A stretch of 64,000 nt of DNA from Streptomyces sp. SID13726 (GCF_010548375.1 NZ_JAAGLY010000012.1:62001-126000); one strand, 5' to 3'; positions 1 to 9,675 are shown, counted from the stretch's first letter. Translations and numbers: made by a program. Notes: generated by a model from the sequence alone, not told the origin.

Positions 1-687
1 CTCGGCACCACCTTCGAGGAGGTGTACGCCCACCGCTTCGACACACTCACTCCGCAGCGGGTGGCCGCGTCGGCGGGTGCGAAGGAGCCGGAGTTCCGCC
101 CGGGCGGGGGCCAGCACTACCTCAACATCAACTACACGTTCCTCGGCCTGCTGATCGAGCGGGTGACCGGGCGGCCGTACGCCTCCGAGGCCACCCGGCT
201 GGTGCTGGCGCCGGCCGGGATGCGGGACACGTACTTCCCCGGCACCGACCCGCGCATCCGGGGCCCGCACAACCGGGGCTACCAGGCGGTGCGGAGGGCC
301 GACGGGACGACGGAGTTCCTGGACGTCACCGAGTGGAACCAGGCGGACCGGTTCGCCGCCGGGGACATGATCTCCACGACCGCGGACCTGGAGCGGCTGC
401 TCACCGCCCTGTTCCGGGGCCGGATCGTGCGCGGTCCGCAGTTGGCGGAGATGTTCACGGTCCCCTCGGACGTCCCCGGCGCGAGCTACAGCGCGGGGCT
501 CCAGCGTTTCGCGTCCGAGGGGAAGGTGTTCTGGGCCAAGTCCGGTGGCCGGTACGGCTACAACTCGGCGATCGCCGCCACCCGCGATCTGAGCCGCACC
601 CTGGTCTGCTCGGTCAACTCCACCGACGCGAAGAGCCAGGACGCGAACCCGGTCGTGGTCAGGATCGTCACGGCCGCGCTCAAGTAG
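1..687 (+). CDS. Serine hydrolase, beta-lactamase/penicillin-binding family (3' part)
   Basis: The gene enters from outside the window, so only about 228 C-terminal residues are visible. They match the second half of the beta-lactamase/class C penicillin-binding fold: a Tyr-x-Asn-type motif in YLNINYTFLG, followed near the end by KSGGRYGYNS, which sits where the KTG or HxG box belongs. The catalytic Ser-x-x-Lys is upstream of the window. These enzymes are DD-peptidases or esterases and are usually secreted, but the signal peptide cannot be checked here. It ends 8 bp inside the convergent membrane-protein gene. The family is secure; the substrate is not known. Confidence 0.85.
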   Translation, partial: LGTTFEEVYAHRFDTLTPQRVAASAGAKEPEFRPGGGQHYLNINYTFLGLLIERVTGRPYASEATRLVLAPAGMRDTYFPGTDPRIRGPHNRGYQAVRRADGTTEFLDVTEWNQADRFAAGDMISTTADLERLLTALFRGRIVRGPQLAEMFTVPSDVPGASYSAGLQRFASEGKVFWAKSGGRYGYNSAIAATRDLSRTLVCSVNSTDAKSQDANPVVVRIVTAALK

Positions 688-1195
688 CGGGTACGGCGAG
701 GGAGCCGGCCGGGGTGAGCGCCTCCAGCCGCTTGATCTTCCTGCGCACGACGTACAGCGGGATCACCCCGAACACCCCGAAGGCCATGTCGATCACGCTC
801 CACCAGACCGGGATGCCCCGGATCGGTCCGCAGATCAGGGCGAGCGGGACGATCCCCGCGCAGGCGATCATGCCGAACTCGACGACCCAGATGTTGCGGA
901 CCGGGTCGCGGTAGGGGCCGTAGAAGGCGACCGCGATGACCAGGTGGGCGAAGGCCAGCCAGTCGGTGCCGTAGAGGAGGAAGGGGTAGTCGGAGTCGGC
1001 GGTGTCGAGGCCGCGCCGCACGCGGGTGATCCAGTCGGTCAGGGCGTCCGGCGCGGGGAGGTGCCGCAGCAGGTCCTCGGTCCAGCGCAGTTCGTGGACC
1101 AGCGGGAAGGCCGTGGCGCCGCTGAGCACCAGGCAGACGACGAAGAGGGCCAGCCACGCGCGGATGCCCCTGAGTTGGGCGGCTCTGTCGCTCAT
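680..1195 (-). CDS. Conserved integral membrane protein, unknown function
   Basis: This is a 171-residue protein with about four hydrophobic helices: near residues 12-32, 70-90, 100-120 and 125-150. It ends in a basic cluster (VVRRKIKR), which suggests a cytoplasmic C-terminus. No catalytic motif is recognisable. It converges on the upstream hydrolase gene with an 8-bp overlap of the two 3' ends. It begins with MSDRAAQLRG. The function is unknown; the helix count is an estimate by eye. Confidence 0.75.
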   Translation of the reverse strand: MSDRAAQLRGIRAWLALFVVCLVLSGATAFPLVHELRWTEDLLRHLPAPDALTDWITRVRRGLDTADSDYPFLLYGTDWLAFAHLVIAVAFYGPYRDPVRNIWVVEFGMIACAGIVPLALICGPIRGIPVWWSVIDMAFGVFGVIPLYVVRRKIKRLEALTPAGSLAVPAT

Positions 1196-1248
1196 GGCAG
1201 CAGCGTACGCCTGGAGTTGAACACGTTCAAAAGAGGTTTCCGGTGGTG

Positions 1249-1350
1249 TGAGTCACCCTCCGATGTGGATCACCCTTCTGCGTGGGTCATCCTTCTGCGT
1301 GGGTCGCCCTTCTGCGTCGGTCACCCTTCCGCGTGGGTCACCCCCCCGCC
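1249..1350. repeat. Six tandem copies of a 17-bp repeat
   Basis: Six head-to-tail 17-bp units lie at 1249-1265, 1266-1282, 1283-1299, 1300-1316, 1317-1333 and 1334-1350. The consensus is tgggtcacccttctgcg. The central units differ by one or two bases and the outer ones by more. A 17-bp period is not a multiple of three, so this is not a protein repeat. The last two units run into the stop codon and final codons of the gene at 1321-1845. Confidence 0.9.
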
Positions 1351-1845
1351 ACGGACCGCCGACGGCTCGTTCGACGGCGCCCGGGTCGCGGACGCCACGG
1401 CGGAGTCCGACGAAGCCGTGCGGGTGGGGGTCGGGTCCGACGGGGTGGCGCGGACGGCGGACGGGACCGTCGAGTCGGACGGGGCGGTGCGCGGGGCCTT
1501 CGACGGCCGGTCGCTGGGGCGCCGTTCGCTGGGCACGGGGCTCGGGGTGGGGGACGCGGACCGCTCGGGCGCGGGGCTGGTCACCGGCGGCGGGGCCATG
1601 GGGACGGTCGGGGCGCGGTGTGTGTCGGTGGCGGACAGACGCAGAGGCAGTACGGCGAGCGCGGCGACACCGACGGTCAGCGCGGCCCCGGCGGCGGCGC
1701 GCAGCAGCTTGCGGCGGGCGGCGCCGCGGCGGATCGCCTCGTAGTGGCCGGGCGGTGCGCCGAGGTAGTCGGCCGGTGGGCGCAGGAGGACGGTGAGCGG
1801 GTCGTCGGGGTCGCGGTCCGGGCCCTCGTCAGAGTGTGTGATCAA
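1321..1845 (-). CDS. Putative membrane partner of the ECF sigma factor
   Basis: This 174-residue protein has a cytoplasmic N-terminus of about 45 residues, one membrane helix around residues 48-68 (KLLRAAAGAALTVGVAALAV), and a long Pro/Ser/Thr-rich tail that should lie outside the cell. Its start overlaps the end of the sigma factor gene by 17 bp, so the two are translationally coupled. That position and topology suggest an anti-sigma factor or sensor. However, the His-x3-Cys-x2-Cys motif of ZAS anti-sigma factors is absent, so this role is inference. The C-terminal end runs into a 17-bp tandem repeat and may have been altered by it. Confidence 0.7.
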   Translation of the reverse strand: MITHSDEGPDRDPDDPLTVLLRPPADYLGAPPGHYEAIRRGAARRKLLRAAAGAALTVGVAALAVLPLRLSATDTHRAPTVPMAPPPVTSPAPERSASPTPSPVPSERRPSDRPSKAPRTAPSDSTVPSAVRATPSDPTPTRTASSDSAVASATRAPSNEPSAVRGGGVTHAEG

Positions 1846-2320
1846 GGCTTCTCCTCAGATGGGCGCGGAGCAGTTCACGGGCCGCGTGGAGGTCGGCCTT
1901 GACGGTGCCCTCCTTGCGTCCGGTCAGCACGGACACCTCCCGGATCGGCATGTCAGCGTAGTAGTGGAGCAGGATCGGCACGCGCAGCCGTTCGGGCAGG
2001 GACTGCACGAGCAACCGGACCGAGGGGTCCGTCTGTTCGGTGGGCGGGCTGATCGCCGCCTCGGTGGTGGCGCGGCGCACGGCCTTGCGCTCGCGCTCCA
2101 GCTTGCGCCAGTGGTCGCGGACCAGGTTGGCCGCGGTGACGTAGAGGAAGCCGCGTGGTTCGTCGACGCTCGTCCAGCGGGCCCACAGGCGGGTGAACGC
2201 CTCCGAGGCGATCTCATGGGCGGTCCCGTCGTCGTCGACGAGCCGCCTGCACCAGCCGGCGAGGCGCGGGTAGAGGGCGGCGAACAGCTCGGACGCGGCC
2301 TTCTCGCTGGACCGTTTCAA
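1829..2320 (-). CDS. ECF-family RNA polymerase sigma factor
   Basis: This is a 163-residue sigma-70 family protein with only regions 2 and 4, as in extracytoplasmic-function sigma factors. Region 2 includes EAFTRLWARW and FLYVTAANLVRDHWRK. Region 4 contains a helix-turn-helix around IREVSVLTGRKEGTVKADLH. The start chosen is TTG at 2320 because GGAG lies about 5 nt upstream and no ATG or GTG is in frame before it. It would direct RNA polymerase to stress or envelope promoters. The downstream membrane protein is its likely partner. The sortase genes on the same strand just upstream may be in the same regulon, but no matching promoter pair was established. Confidence 0.9.
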   Translation of the reverse strand: MKRSSEKAASELFAALYPRLAGWCRRLVDDDGTAHEIASEAFTRLWARWTSVDEPRGFLYVTAANLVRDHWRKLERERKAVRRATTEAAISPPTEQTDPSVRLLVQSLPERLRVPILLHYYADMPIREVSVLTGRKEGTVKADLHAARELLRAHLRRSLDHTL

Positions 2321-2405
2321 CGTTCTCCATAGGGTGGTGGCGTTCGCGGAGGAAGACCCCGGACCGGCGGGAGGGGTTCCCGCGCGGCCCGGGGCACGGA
2401 CGCCG

Positions 2406-3110
2406 TCAGGGCTTCGCGGAGCGCAGGGCCGCGAAGACGATCACGTTGTCGAGGTAGCCGTCACCGGTGCGGGCGCCGCCGCAGGTGATCAGCCGCAGCT
2501 CCGGCCGGTCGACATCGCCGTAGACCTCCTCGGTGGGGAAGTCCGCCTTGGCGACCGTGCGCACCTCGGTGACGGCGAACACCGCCGACGTGCCGTTCTT
2601 CAGGCGCGTCACGATCTCGTCGCCCTTGCGCAGGTCCGTGAGGCGCCGGAAGACGCCGTCGCCGTAGGAGCCGACCGTGACATGGCCGAGGATCACCGAC
2701 GGGCCCTTCTGCCCGGGGGTCGGCGAGTGCTCGTACCAGCCGGCCCGGTCGTGCGCGACGATCGGCGGCACCTGCACGCTGCCGTCCTTCGCGAGCCCGA
2801 GCCTCATGAGCGGGGTGTCGACGCCGATGGCCGGGACACTGAGCGCGACGGGGACCGAACGGCCCACGCCGGTACCGGACTTGGCGGCGGCGGTCGATCC
2901 ACCGGCGGAGATTCCGCTCACTTCGCTCTCCCGCACGCCACTCCCGTCGGAGCCGCCCGGCCCACCGCAGGCGACCGCCAGCAGGGCCAGGAGGGCGACG
3001 AGGAGGGTGCGTACGGCCGCGGTGGCGCGGGTCCGCCGTGGCGGTGCTCCGACGGCAGCCCTCGGAGTGGTCCCGCCCGGCGTTCCGACGGCAGCCCTGT
3101 TGCCGGTCAC
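2406..3110 (-). CDS. Class F sortase
   Basis: This is a 234-residue sortase-fold transpeptidase that would attach secreted proteins at the cell surface. A hydrophobic N-terminal segment (about residues 33-47, ending AVAC at Cys48) is either a membrane anchor or a lipobox. The catalytic set is visible: His143 in ILGHVTVG, Cys210 in LITCGG, and Arg213 just after it. The DNVIVFA strand near the end is typical of class F. The N-terminal region has a short duplicated segment (RAAVGTP/RAAVGAP). Its start overlaps the stop of the upstream candidate substrate by 4 bp, so the two are coupled. Confidence 0.9.
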   Translation of the reverse strand: MTGNRAAVGTPGGTTPRAAVGAPPRRTRATAAVRTLLVALLALLAVACGGPGGSDGSGVRESEVSGISAGGSTAAAKSGTGVGRSVPVALSVPAIGVDTPLMRLGLAKDGSVQVPPIVAHDRAGWYEHSPTPGQKGPSVILGHVTVGSYGDGVFRRLTDLRKGDEIVTRLKNGTSAVFAVTEVRTVAKADFPTEEVYGDVDRPELRLITCGGARTGDGYLDNVIVFAALRSAKP

Positions 3111-3484
3111 GCCTCGTTCGCGCGCCGGCGACGGAGCAGCACGACCGTGCCGCCGCCCAGGAGGACGGCCGCGGCGGCGCCCCCGCCGATCAGGGCGCCG
3201 TTGGAGGAGCCGGAGGAGGTCGGGACCTCACCGGTGTTCGGGGCACCGCTGGGGACGACGGCGACCTGGCCCCGGGAGTCCGAGGGCACCGCGCTCGGAA
3301 CTCGGGTCGGCTCGGCGACCTTGGACGGGACCGGGCTCGGCGCGGTGGTCGCGCCCGAAGCGTCCGAGGTGGCGGAGGGGACGGCGCTCGGGGAGTCGGA
3401 CACCCCGTCGGCGAACGCGGGCATCGCGCCCGCCAGGACGGCGGTGCACGCGAGGGCCAGGGCACTGAGGCCGGTTCGACGCAT
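3107..3484 (-). CDS. Candidate sortase substrate with C-terminal anchor
   Basis: The start is placed at ATG 3484, giving 125 residues, because it opens a clean signal peptide (MRRTGLSALA to about residue 25, AFA) and a GAAAGAGAG-type ribosome site precedes it. The mature protein is a Ser/Pro/Thr-rich stalk, then PNTGE at residues 82-86, a Gly/Ala-rich helix (VLLGGGTVVLL) and an RRRRANEA basic tail. That is the layout of sortase sorting signals, although the pentapeptide is not a textbook LPXTG or LAXTG. It is coupled to the class F sortase by a 4-bp overlap, which supports a substrate-enzyme pair. Confidence 0.8.
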   Translation of the reverse strand: MRRTGLSALALACTAVLAGAMPAFADGVSDSPSAVPSATSDASGATTAPSPVPSKVAEPTRVPSAVPSDSRGQVAVVPSGAPNTGEVPTSSGSSNGALIGGGAAAAVLLGGGTVVLLRRRRANEA

Positions 3485-3672
3485 GGATCGTTCTCTCTTT
3501 CGTCGTTCGCCCCACCGGCGCGGCCGGGGGGCGGTGGCGTTGATCGAGCGGAGAGACGACCCGGCCGGGAGCCAGGTTGTAAAGAGAAGGCAAAGACACG
3601 AGGGCCGTTCGCGCGGGCGAGCGGATACGTGGAACTGGCCCAAGACGCACGGCGCACGTCGGTGGCGCAGCG

Positions 3673-4677
3673 TCACCTGTTCGTCGACGCCGCTTCCACC
3701 GTCGTACCGGCCGTCCGCAGGGCCTGTCGCCGGTAGTCGCCCGGGGGTACGCCGTGCGCGGTGCGGAAGGCGCGGCTGAAGTCGGCGGCGTGCTGGAAGC
3801 CCCAGCGGGCGCCGAGGGCGTGGACCGGGTGGTGGCGCAGCAGCGGGTCGGCGAGGTCGGCCCGGGCGCGCTCCAGGCGCAGATGCCGTATCCAGGCGGC
3901 GACGGTGAGTTCGCGGTGCCGGAAGAGCCGGTGCAGATAGCCCAGGGATATGTGGTGGTGGGCGGCTATCACCGCGGGGGTCAACTCCGGGTCGGCGAGG
4001 TTGAGTTCGACGAACGCCTCGATCCGCGCGAGCAGCGCCTGGCGCCGGGTCTCCGGGGACAGCCGGTCCTCGGCGTCGACGTACGAGGCCAGGGTCGCGG
4101 CGGCCAGGTCGAGGGCCACCTCACCGAGCCGCCCGACCTCGCGCTCGCCGACCTCTCCCCGTCTGACGGCCCCGGCGACGCTGACGAGGTAGCGGGCGAA
4201 GACCGCGCTCATCCCGGTGGCGCCGGACATGGCGCGGGCGAGCAGCGGGTACAGCCGTTCGGGGCGTAACGGCAGCGCGGTCCTGGGCAGTTGGAGCATC
4301 ACCATCTCTCCCCGCCCGGCGCCGGCGTGCGTCTCCAGGGGCTGGGAGGTGTCGTGGAGCAGCAGGTGGCCCGGGGTCAGCCGGGACTCACGGTCCCGCT
4401 GGGCGAAGCACAGGTCGTTCGCCATGACGACACTGAGTCCGTACCGCTCCGGGTCCGACCGGCGCACCAGGGCCGGCGAACGCACGGAGTGCAACTCCGG
4501 GTAGTCCAGCGCCGTCAGCACCACCGGCCCCAGCTCCGCGACGGTCACCACGGACCGGAAGTCGTCGGCGTGCGGGCTGCTGACCATCGACGGCACGATG
4601 TCCTGTGCCATCTGCTCACACCACCACGGAAACCGGTCGGCAGGCGGCAGATCCTCACTGCGCATGGTCACTATCAC
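3673..4677 (-). CDS. AraC-family transcriptional regulator
   Basis: This is a 334-residue regulator. The N-terminal two thirds is an AraC-binding-domain-like effector region (LTPGHLLLHDTSQPLE). The C-terminal 100 residues carry the paired helix-turn-helix, with ISLGYLHRLFRH and GFQHAADFSRAFRTAHGVPPGDYR matching the family signature. The start is set at GTG 4677 because GGGGGAGGA lies six bases upstream; a longer reading frame begins at 4719 without such a site. Two copies of GTCCTGTTT precede the gene on its own strand and could be its binding sites. The effector and targets are unknown. Confidence 0.88.
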   Translation of the reverse strand: MIVTMRSEDLPPADRFPWWCEQMAQDIVPSMVSSPHADDFRSVVTVAELGPVVLTALDYPELHSVRSPALVRRSDPERYGLSVVMANDLCFAQRDRESRLTPGHLLLHDTSQPLETHAGAGRGEMVMLQLPRTALPLRPERLYPLLARAMSGATGMSAVFARYLVSVAGAVRRGEVGEREVGRLGEVALDLAAATLASYVDAEDRLSPETRRQALLARIEAFVELNLADPELTPAVIAAHHHISLGYLHRLFRHRELTVAAWIRHLRLERARADLADPLLRHHPVHALGARWGFQHAADFSRAFRTAHGVPPGDYRRQALRTAGTTVEAASTNR

Positions 4678-4821
4678 GTACTGTCCTCCCCCGGAAAGTC
4701 TCCGAAAACAGGACAGCACAGCAGTTTCAACGCCCTGTCATGGAATCCCCAAACAGGACCTTCACTCTCGCAACCACTGGGTCAACTCACCTGGCTCTTA
4801 CGTCCCGTGGACCCCGGCCGC

Positions 4822-6012
4822 CTAAAGCCCCACGATCGCGTTCCACCGCTTCGCGTACCCCACCCGCTCCTTCGACGTGATGTCCCGGGCGATCACCAAC
4901 CGCTTGCGCATCTCCGAGTCCGGGAAGATGAGCGGGTTCTCGGCGAGGGCGGCGGTGTCCTCGTCCTTGGAGGCGGCCAGGACGGACCGGGCGGCCGGGA
5001 CCGGGCAGACGTAGTTGACCCAGGCGGCGAGTTCCGCGGCGACCTCGGGGGCGTAGTAGTAGTCGATCAGGCGCTCGGCGTTGGCCTTGTGGAGGGCGCG
5101 GTCGGGGATCATCAGGGAGTCCGACCAGAGCTCCGCGCCCTCCTCGGGGACGACGAAGCGGATGTCGGGGTTGTCGGCCTGGAGCTGGATGACGTCCCCG
5201 GAGTAGGCCTGGCAGGCCAGGACGTCGCCGGTGACGAGGTCCTTGGTGTAGTCGTTGCCGGTGAAGCGGCGGATCTGGCCGTTCCTCACGTACTTCTCGA
5301 CCTGGTCGCAGACCTCGTCGAAGTCGGCCGCCGTCCACTTGGTGATGTCGACGCCGTTGCCCTGCATGAGCAGCGCGAACGCCTCGTCGAGACCGGAGAG
5401 CAGGGTGACCCGGCCCTTGAGGTCGCTCGCCCAGAGGTCCTTCACGTGCCGGATCTCGCGGCCCAGCTTCTTGTGGTTGTACGCGATCCCGGTGATCCCC
5501 GACTGCCAGGGCACGGTGTACTTGCGGCCCGGGTCGAAGGCGGGCGAACGCAGCAGCGGGTCCAGGTACTTCGTGACGTTCGGCTGGTTCGCCCGGTCCA
5601 TCTCCTGGACCCAGCCCAGCCGCACGAACCGCGCGCACATCCAGTCGCTGATGACGATCAGATCGCGGCCGGTCTGCTGGTGGTTCATCAGCGCCGGACT
5701 GATCTTGCCGAAGAACTCGTCGTTGTCGTTGATCTCCTCGACGTAGTCGACGGAGATCCCGGTCTTCTTCTCGAAGGCGTCCAGGGTGGGTCGCTTCGTC
5801 GAGTCGTCGTCGTCCGTGTCGATGTAGAGCGGCCAGTTCGCCCAGGTCAGCCGCTTGTCCTCGGCGGACCGGTCGGTGACGGCCCGGTCCCCCGCATCCA
5901 CGTACGCGGCGGGCACCCCGCACCCGGCGAGCCCACCCAGCACCGCCCCGCCGCCGAGTGCGCGCAGCAGGGTCCGACGGGAGAGCGGGGACGTCCGCGG
6001 TGTGAGTGGCAT
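4822..6012 (-). CDS. Polyamine ABC transporter substrate-binding lipoprotein (PotD-like)
   Basis: This is a 396-residue extracellular solute-binding protein. A twin-arginine signal is clear (SRRTLL at residues 11-16) and is followed by the lipobox LAGC with Cys31, so it should be exported folded and lipid-anchored. The mature part resembles the spermidine/putrescine binding family (LTWANWPLYID, FEKKTGISVDYVEEINDNDEF). The ATG at 6012 was chosen because it opens the signal peptide. It follows the aldehyde dehydrogenase gene by 152 bp on the same strand, which fits polyamine uptake and breakdown. No permease or ATPase gene for it is nearby. Confidence 0.88.
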   Translation of the reverse strand: MPLTPRTSPLSRRTLLRALGGGAVLGGLAGCGVPAAYVDAGDRAVTDRSAEDKRLTWANWPLYIDTDDDDSTKRPTLDAFEKKTGISVDYVEEINDNDEFFGKISPALMNHQQTGRDLIVISDWMCARFVRLGWVQEMDRANQPNVTKYLDPLLRSPAFDPGRKYTVPWQSGITGIAYNHKKLGREIRHVKDLWASDLKGRVTLLSGLDEAFALLMQGNGVDITKWTAADFDEVCDQVEKYVRNGQIRRFTGNDYTKDLVTGDVLACQAYSGDVIQLQADNPDIRFVVPEEGAELWSDSLMIPDRALHKANAERLIDYYYAPEVAAELAAWVNYVCPVPAARSVLAASKDEDTAALAENPLIFPDSEMRKRLVIARDITSKERVGYAKRWNAIVGL

Positions 6013-6164
6013 GGCCGCAGCATGCCGCCCCGCACCCCGGGCCGACAATCGACGCAGCGTCGAGCGGAGCGGGGTGGGGCGGACACCCTGTCGAGCGCGG
6101 CCGCACCCACCTGCCGGCGCGGGGCGCTGCACGACCGGCCCCCGCTCACCCGCGCGCAAAAGAC

Positions 6165-7604
<1,440 letters not shown>

Positions 7605-7649
7605 TGCCGGCCTCCTGAGGGTTGGAACTGTCCACTGGCTGAGACACCC

Positions 7650-7677
7650 ACCCTAATCGTCAGCACCACGTTTTCAA
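7650..7677 (-). promoter_or_regulatory. Promoter of the aldehyde dehydrogenase gene
   Basis: On the minus strand, TTGAAA (7677-7672) and TAGGGT (7655-7650) are separated by 16 bases. This is close to the housekeeping consensus and lies 46 bp before the start at 7604. Confidence 0.5.
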
Positions 7678-7697
7678 CACCCCCGATCGCGCCAAGG

Positions 7698-7739
7698 CTG
7701 CGAAATCCGCAGGTCCCAGTAGCGTAAACAACGGATTTC
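7698..7739 (+). promoter_or_regulatory. Promoter and candidate operator of the Lrp gene
   Basis: A possible -35 CTGCGA (7698-7703) and -10 TAGCGT (7720-7725) are 16 bases apart. A perfect 8-bp inverted repeat, GAAATCCG at 7702-7709 and CGGATTTC at 7732-7739, brackets the -10 box. The centres of the two arms are 30 bp apart, three helical turns. This suits an Lrp-type autoregulatory operator that could also act on the divergent dehydrogenase gene. Binding is inferred. Confidence 0.45.
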
Positions 7740-7787
7740 ATCGCCCCGGCCTTGCGGAAGTGTCGAGACGTCGTGCACAGTGACGTC

Positions 7788-8291
7788 GTGGCCAGTCGAA
7801 GCGCAGACCCCAGGGACTCCCGTGAGTCCAGGAACGGCACCAGCCCCAATCTGGACGCCGTCTCCCTCGCCATCATCGAGCAGCTCCAGGAGGACGGCCG
7901 CCGTCCGTACGCCGCGATCGGCAAGGCCGTGGGCCTGTCCGAGGCGGCCGTGCGCCAGCGTGTCCAGAAGCTGCTCGACCAGGGCGTGATGCAGATCGTC
8001 GCCGTCACGGACCCGCTCACCGTGGGCTTCCGGCGTCAGGCGATGGTCGGCATCCACGTCGAGGGCGATGTCGAGTCCGTGGCCGACGCGCTGACCGCCA
8101 TGCCCGAGTGCGAGTACGTGGTGATGACGGCCGGCTCCTTCGACCTGATGGTGGAGATCGTCTGCGAGGACGACGACCACCTCCTGGAGGTCATCAACCG
8201 CCGCATCCGGGCCATCCCCGGAGTGCGCTCCACCGAGAGCTTCGTTTACCTGAAGCTCAAGAAGCAGACCTACATGTGGGGAACCCGATAA
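7788..8291 (+). CDS. Lrp/AsnC-family transcriptional regulator
   Basis: The GTG start at 7788 gives 167 residues; a longer frame opens at TTG 7752. The N-terminal helix-turn-helix is YAAIGKAVGLSEAAVRQRVQ, and the rest is the RAM ligand-binding/oligomerisation domain (VVMTAGSFDLMVEIV). It is transcribed divergently from the aldehyde dehydrogenase and directly upstream of the aminotransferase, so it most likely controls this amine catabolic cluster. The stop codon lies in a 17-bp duplicated segment shared with the start of the next gene. Confidence 0.9.
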   Translation: MASRSADPRDSRESRNGTSPNLDAVSLAIIEQLQEDGRRPYAAIGKAVGLSEAAVRQRVQKLLDQGVMQIVAVTDPLTVGFRRQAMVGIHVEGDVESVADALTAMPECEYVVMTAGSFDLMVEIVCEDDDHLLEVINRRIRAIPGVRSTESFVYLKLKKQTYMWGTR

Positions 8292-8316
8292 CCGTGAGGA
8301 CCCGATAACCGTGAGC
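8283..8316 (+). repeat. 17-bp tandem duplication at a stop/start junction
   Basis: ACCCGATAACCGTGAGG at 8283-8299 is followed at once by ACCCGATAACCGTGAGC at 8300-8316. The first copy holds the Lrp stop codon and provides the GTGAGGA ribosome-binding sequence; the second holds the GTG start of the aminotransferase. Confidence 0.9.
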
Positions 8317-9675
8317 TCCAAGGACCTCAGCCAGACCGCGTACGACCACCTGTGGATGCACTTCACCCGCATGTCCTCGTACGAGAACTCCCCGGTCCCG
8401 ACGATCGTCCGGGGCGAGGGCACCTACATCTACGACGACAAGGGCAAGCGCTACCTCGACGGTCTCGCGGGCCTGTTCGTGGTCCAGGCCGGCCACGGCC
8501 GTGTCGAGCTCGCCGAGGCCGCCTTCAAGCAGGCGCAGGAGCTGGCGTTCTTCCCGGTGTGGTCCTACGCCCACCCGAAGGCCGTCGAACTCGCGGAGCG
8601 CCTCGCGCACCACGCGCCCGGCGACCTCAACAAGGTCTTCTTCACCACCGGTGGCGGCGAGGCGGTCGAGACCGCCTGGAAGCTGGCGAAGCAGTACTTC
8701 AAGCTCACCGGCAAGCCCACCAAGTACAAGGTCATCTCCCGCGCGGTCGCCTACCACGGCACCCCGCAGGGCGCCCTGTCGATCACCGGCCTGCCGGCTC
8801 TGAAGGCCCCCTTCGAGCCCCTGGTCCCGGGCGCCCACAAGGTCCCGAACACCAACATCTACCGCGCCCCGATCCACGGCGACGACCCCGAGGCGTACGG
8901 CCGCTGGGCCGCCGACCAGATCGAGCAGCAGATCCTCTTCGAGGGCCCGGACACGGTCGCCGCGGTCTTCCTGGAGCCGGTCCAGAACGCGGGCGGCTGC
9001 TTCCCGCCCCCGCCCGGCTACTTCCAGCGCGTGCGCGAGATCTGCGACCAGTACGACGTCCTGCTCGTCTCCGACGAGGTCATCTGCGCCTTCGGCCGCC
9101 TCGGCACCATGTTCGCCTGCGACAAGTTCGACTACGTCCCGGACATGATCACCTGCGCCAAGGGCATGACCTCGGGCTACTCCCCGATCGGCGCCTGCAT
9201 CGTCTCCGACCGCCTGGCCGAGCCGTTCTACAAGGGCGACAACACCTTCCTGCACGGCTACACCTTCGGCGGCCACCCCGTGTCGGCCGCGGTGGGCCTC
9301 GCCAACCTCGACCTGTTCGAGCGCGAGAACCTCAACCAGCACGTGCTCGACAACGAGTCCGCCTTCCGGAGCACCCTGGAGAAGCTGCACGACCTGCCGA
9401 TCGTCGGCGACGTCCGCGGCAACGGCTACTTCTACGGCATCGAGCTCGTCAAGGACAAGGTGACGAAGGAGTCGTTCAACGACGAGGAGACCGAGCGCGT
9501 CCTGTACGGCTTCCTCTCCAAGGCGCTCTACGACAACGGCCTGTACTGCCGTGCCGACGACCGCGGCGACCCGGTCGTCCAGCTCGCCCCGCCGCTGATC
9601 TCGAACCAGGAGACCTTCGACGAGATCGAGCAGATCCTGCGCGCCACCCTGACCGAGGCCTGGACCAAGCTCTAG
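8311..9675 (+). CDS. Class III PLP-dependent aminotransferase (putrescine/omega-amine type)
   Basis: This is a 454-residue fold-type I aminotransferase. The PLP lysine is Lys284 in CAKGMTSG, Asp255 lies in LLVSDEV, and GGGEAVETAWKLA is the phosphate-binding region. It resembles the omega-amino acid:pyruvate and putrescine aminotransferases of Streptomyces. With the adjacent dehydrogenase it would convert putrescine to GABA by way of gamma-aminobutyraldehyde. It starts at GTG 8311 with a GTGAGGA ribosome site, and a strong hairpin follows at 9699-9747. The exact amine substrate is inferred from context. Confidence 0.88.
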   Translation: MSSKDLSQTAYDHLWMHFTRMSSYENSPVPTIVRGEGTYIYDDKGKRYLDGLAGLFVVQAGHGRVELAEAAFKQAQELAFFPVWSYAHPKAVELAERLAHHAPGDLNKVFFTTGGGEAVETAWKLAKQYFKLTGKPTKYKVISRAVAYHGTPQGALSITGLPALKAPFEPLVPGAHKVPNTNIYRAPIHGDDPEAYGRWAADQIEQQILFEGPDTVAAVFLEPVQNAGGCFPPPPGYFQRVREICDQYDVLLVSDEVICAFGRLGTMFACDKFDYVPDMITCAKGMTSGYSPIGACIVSDRLAEPFYKGDNTFLHGYTFGGHPVSAAVGLANLDLFERENLNQHVLDNESAFRSTLEKLHDLPIVGDVRGNGYFYGIELVKDKVTKESFNDEETERVLYGFLSKALYDNGLYCRADDRGDPVVQLAPPLISNQETFDEIEQILRATLTEAWTKL

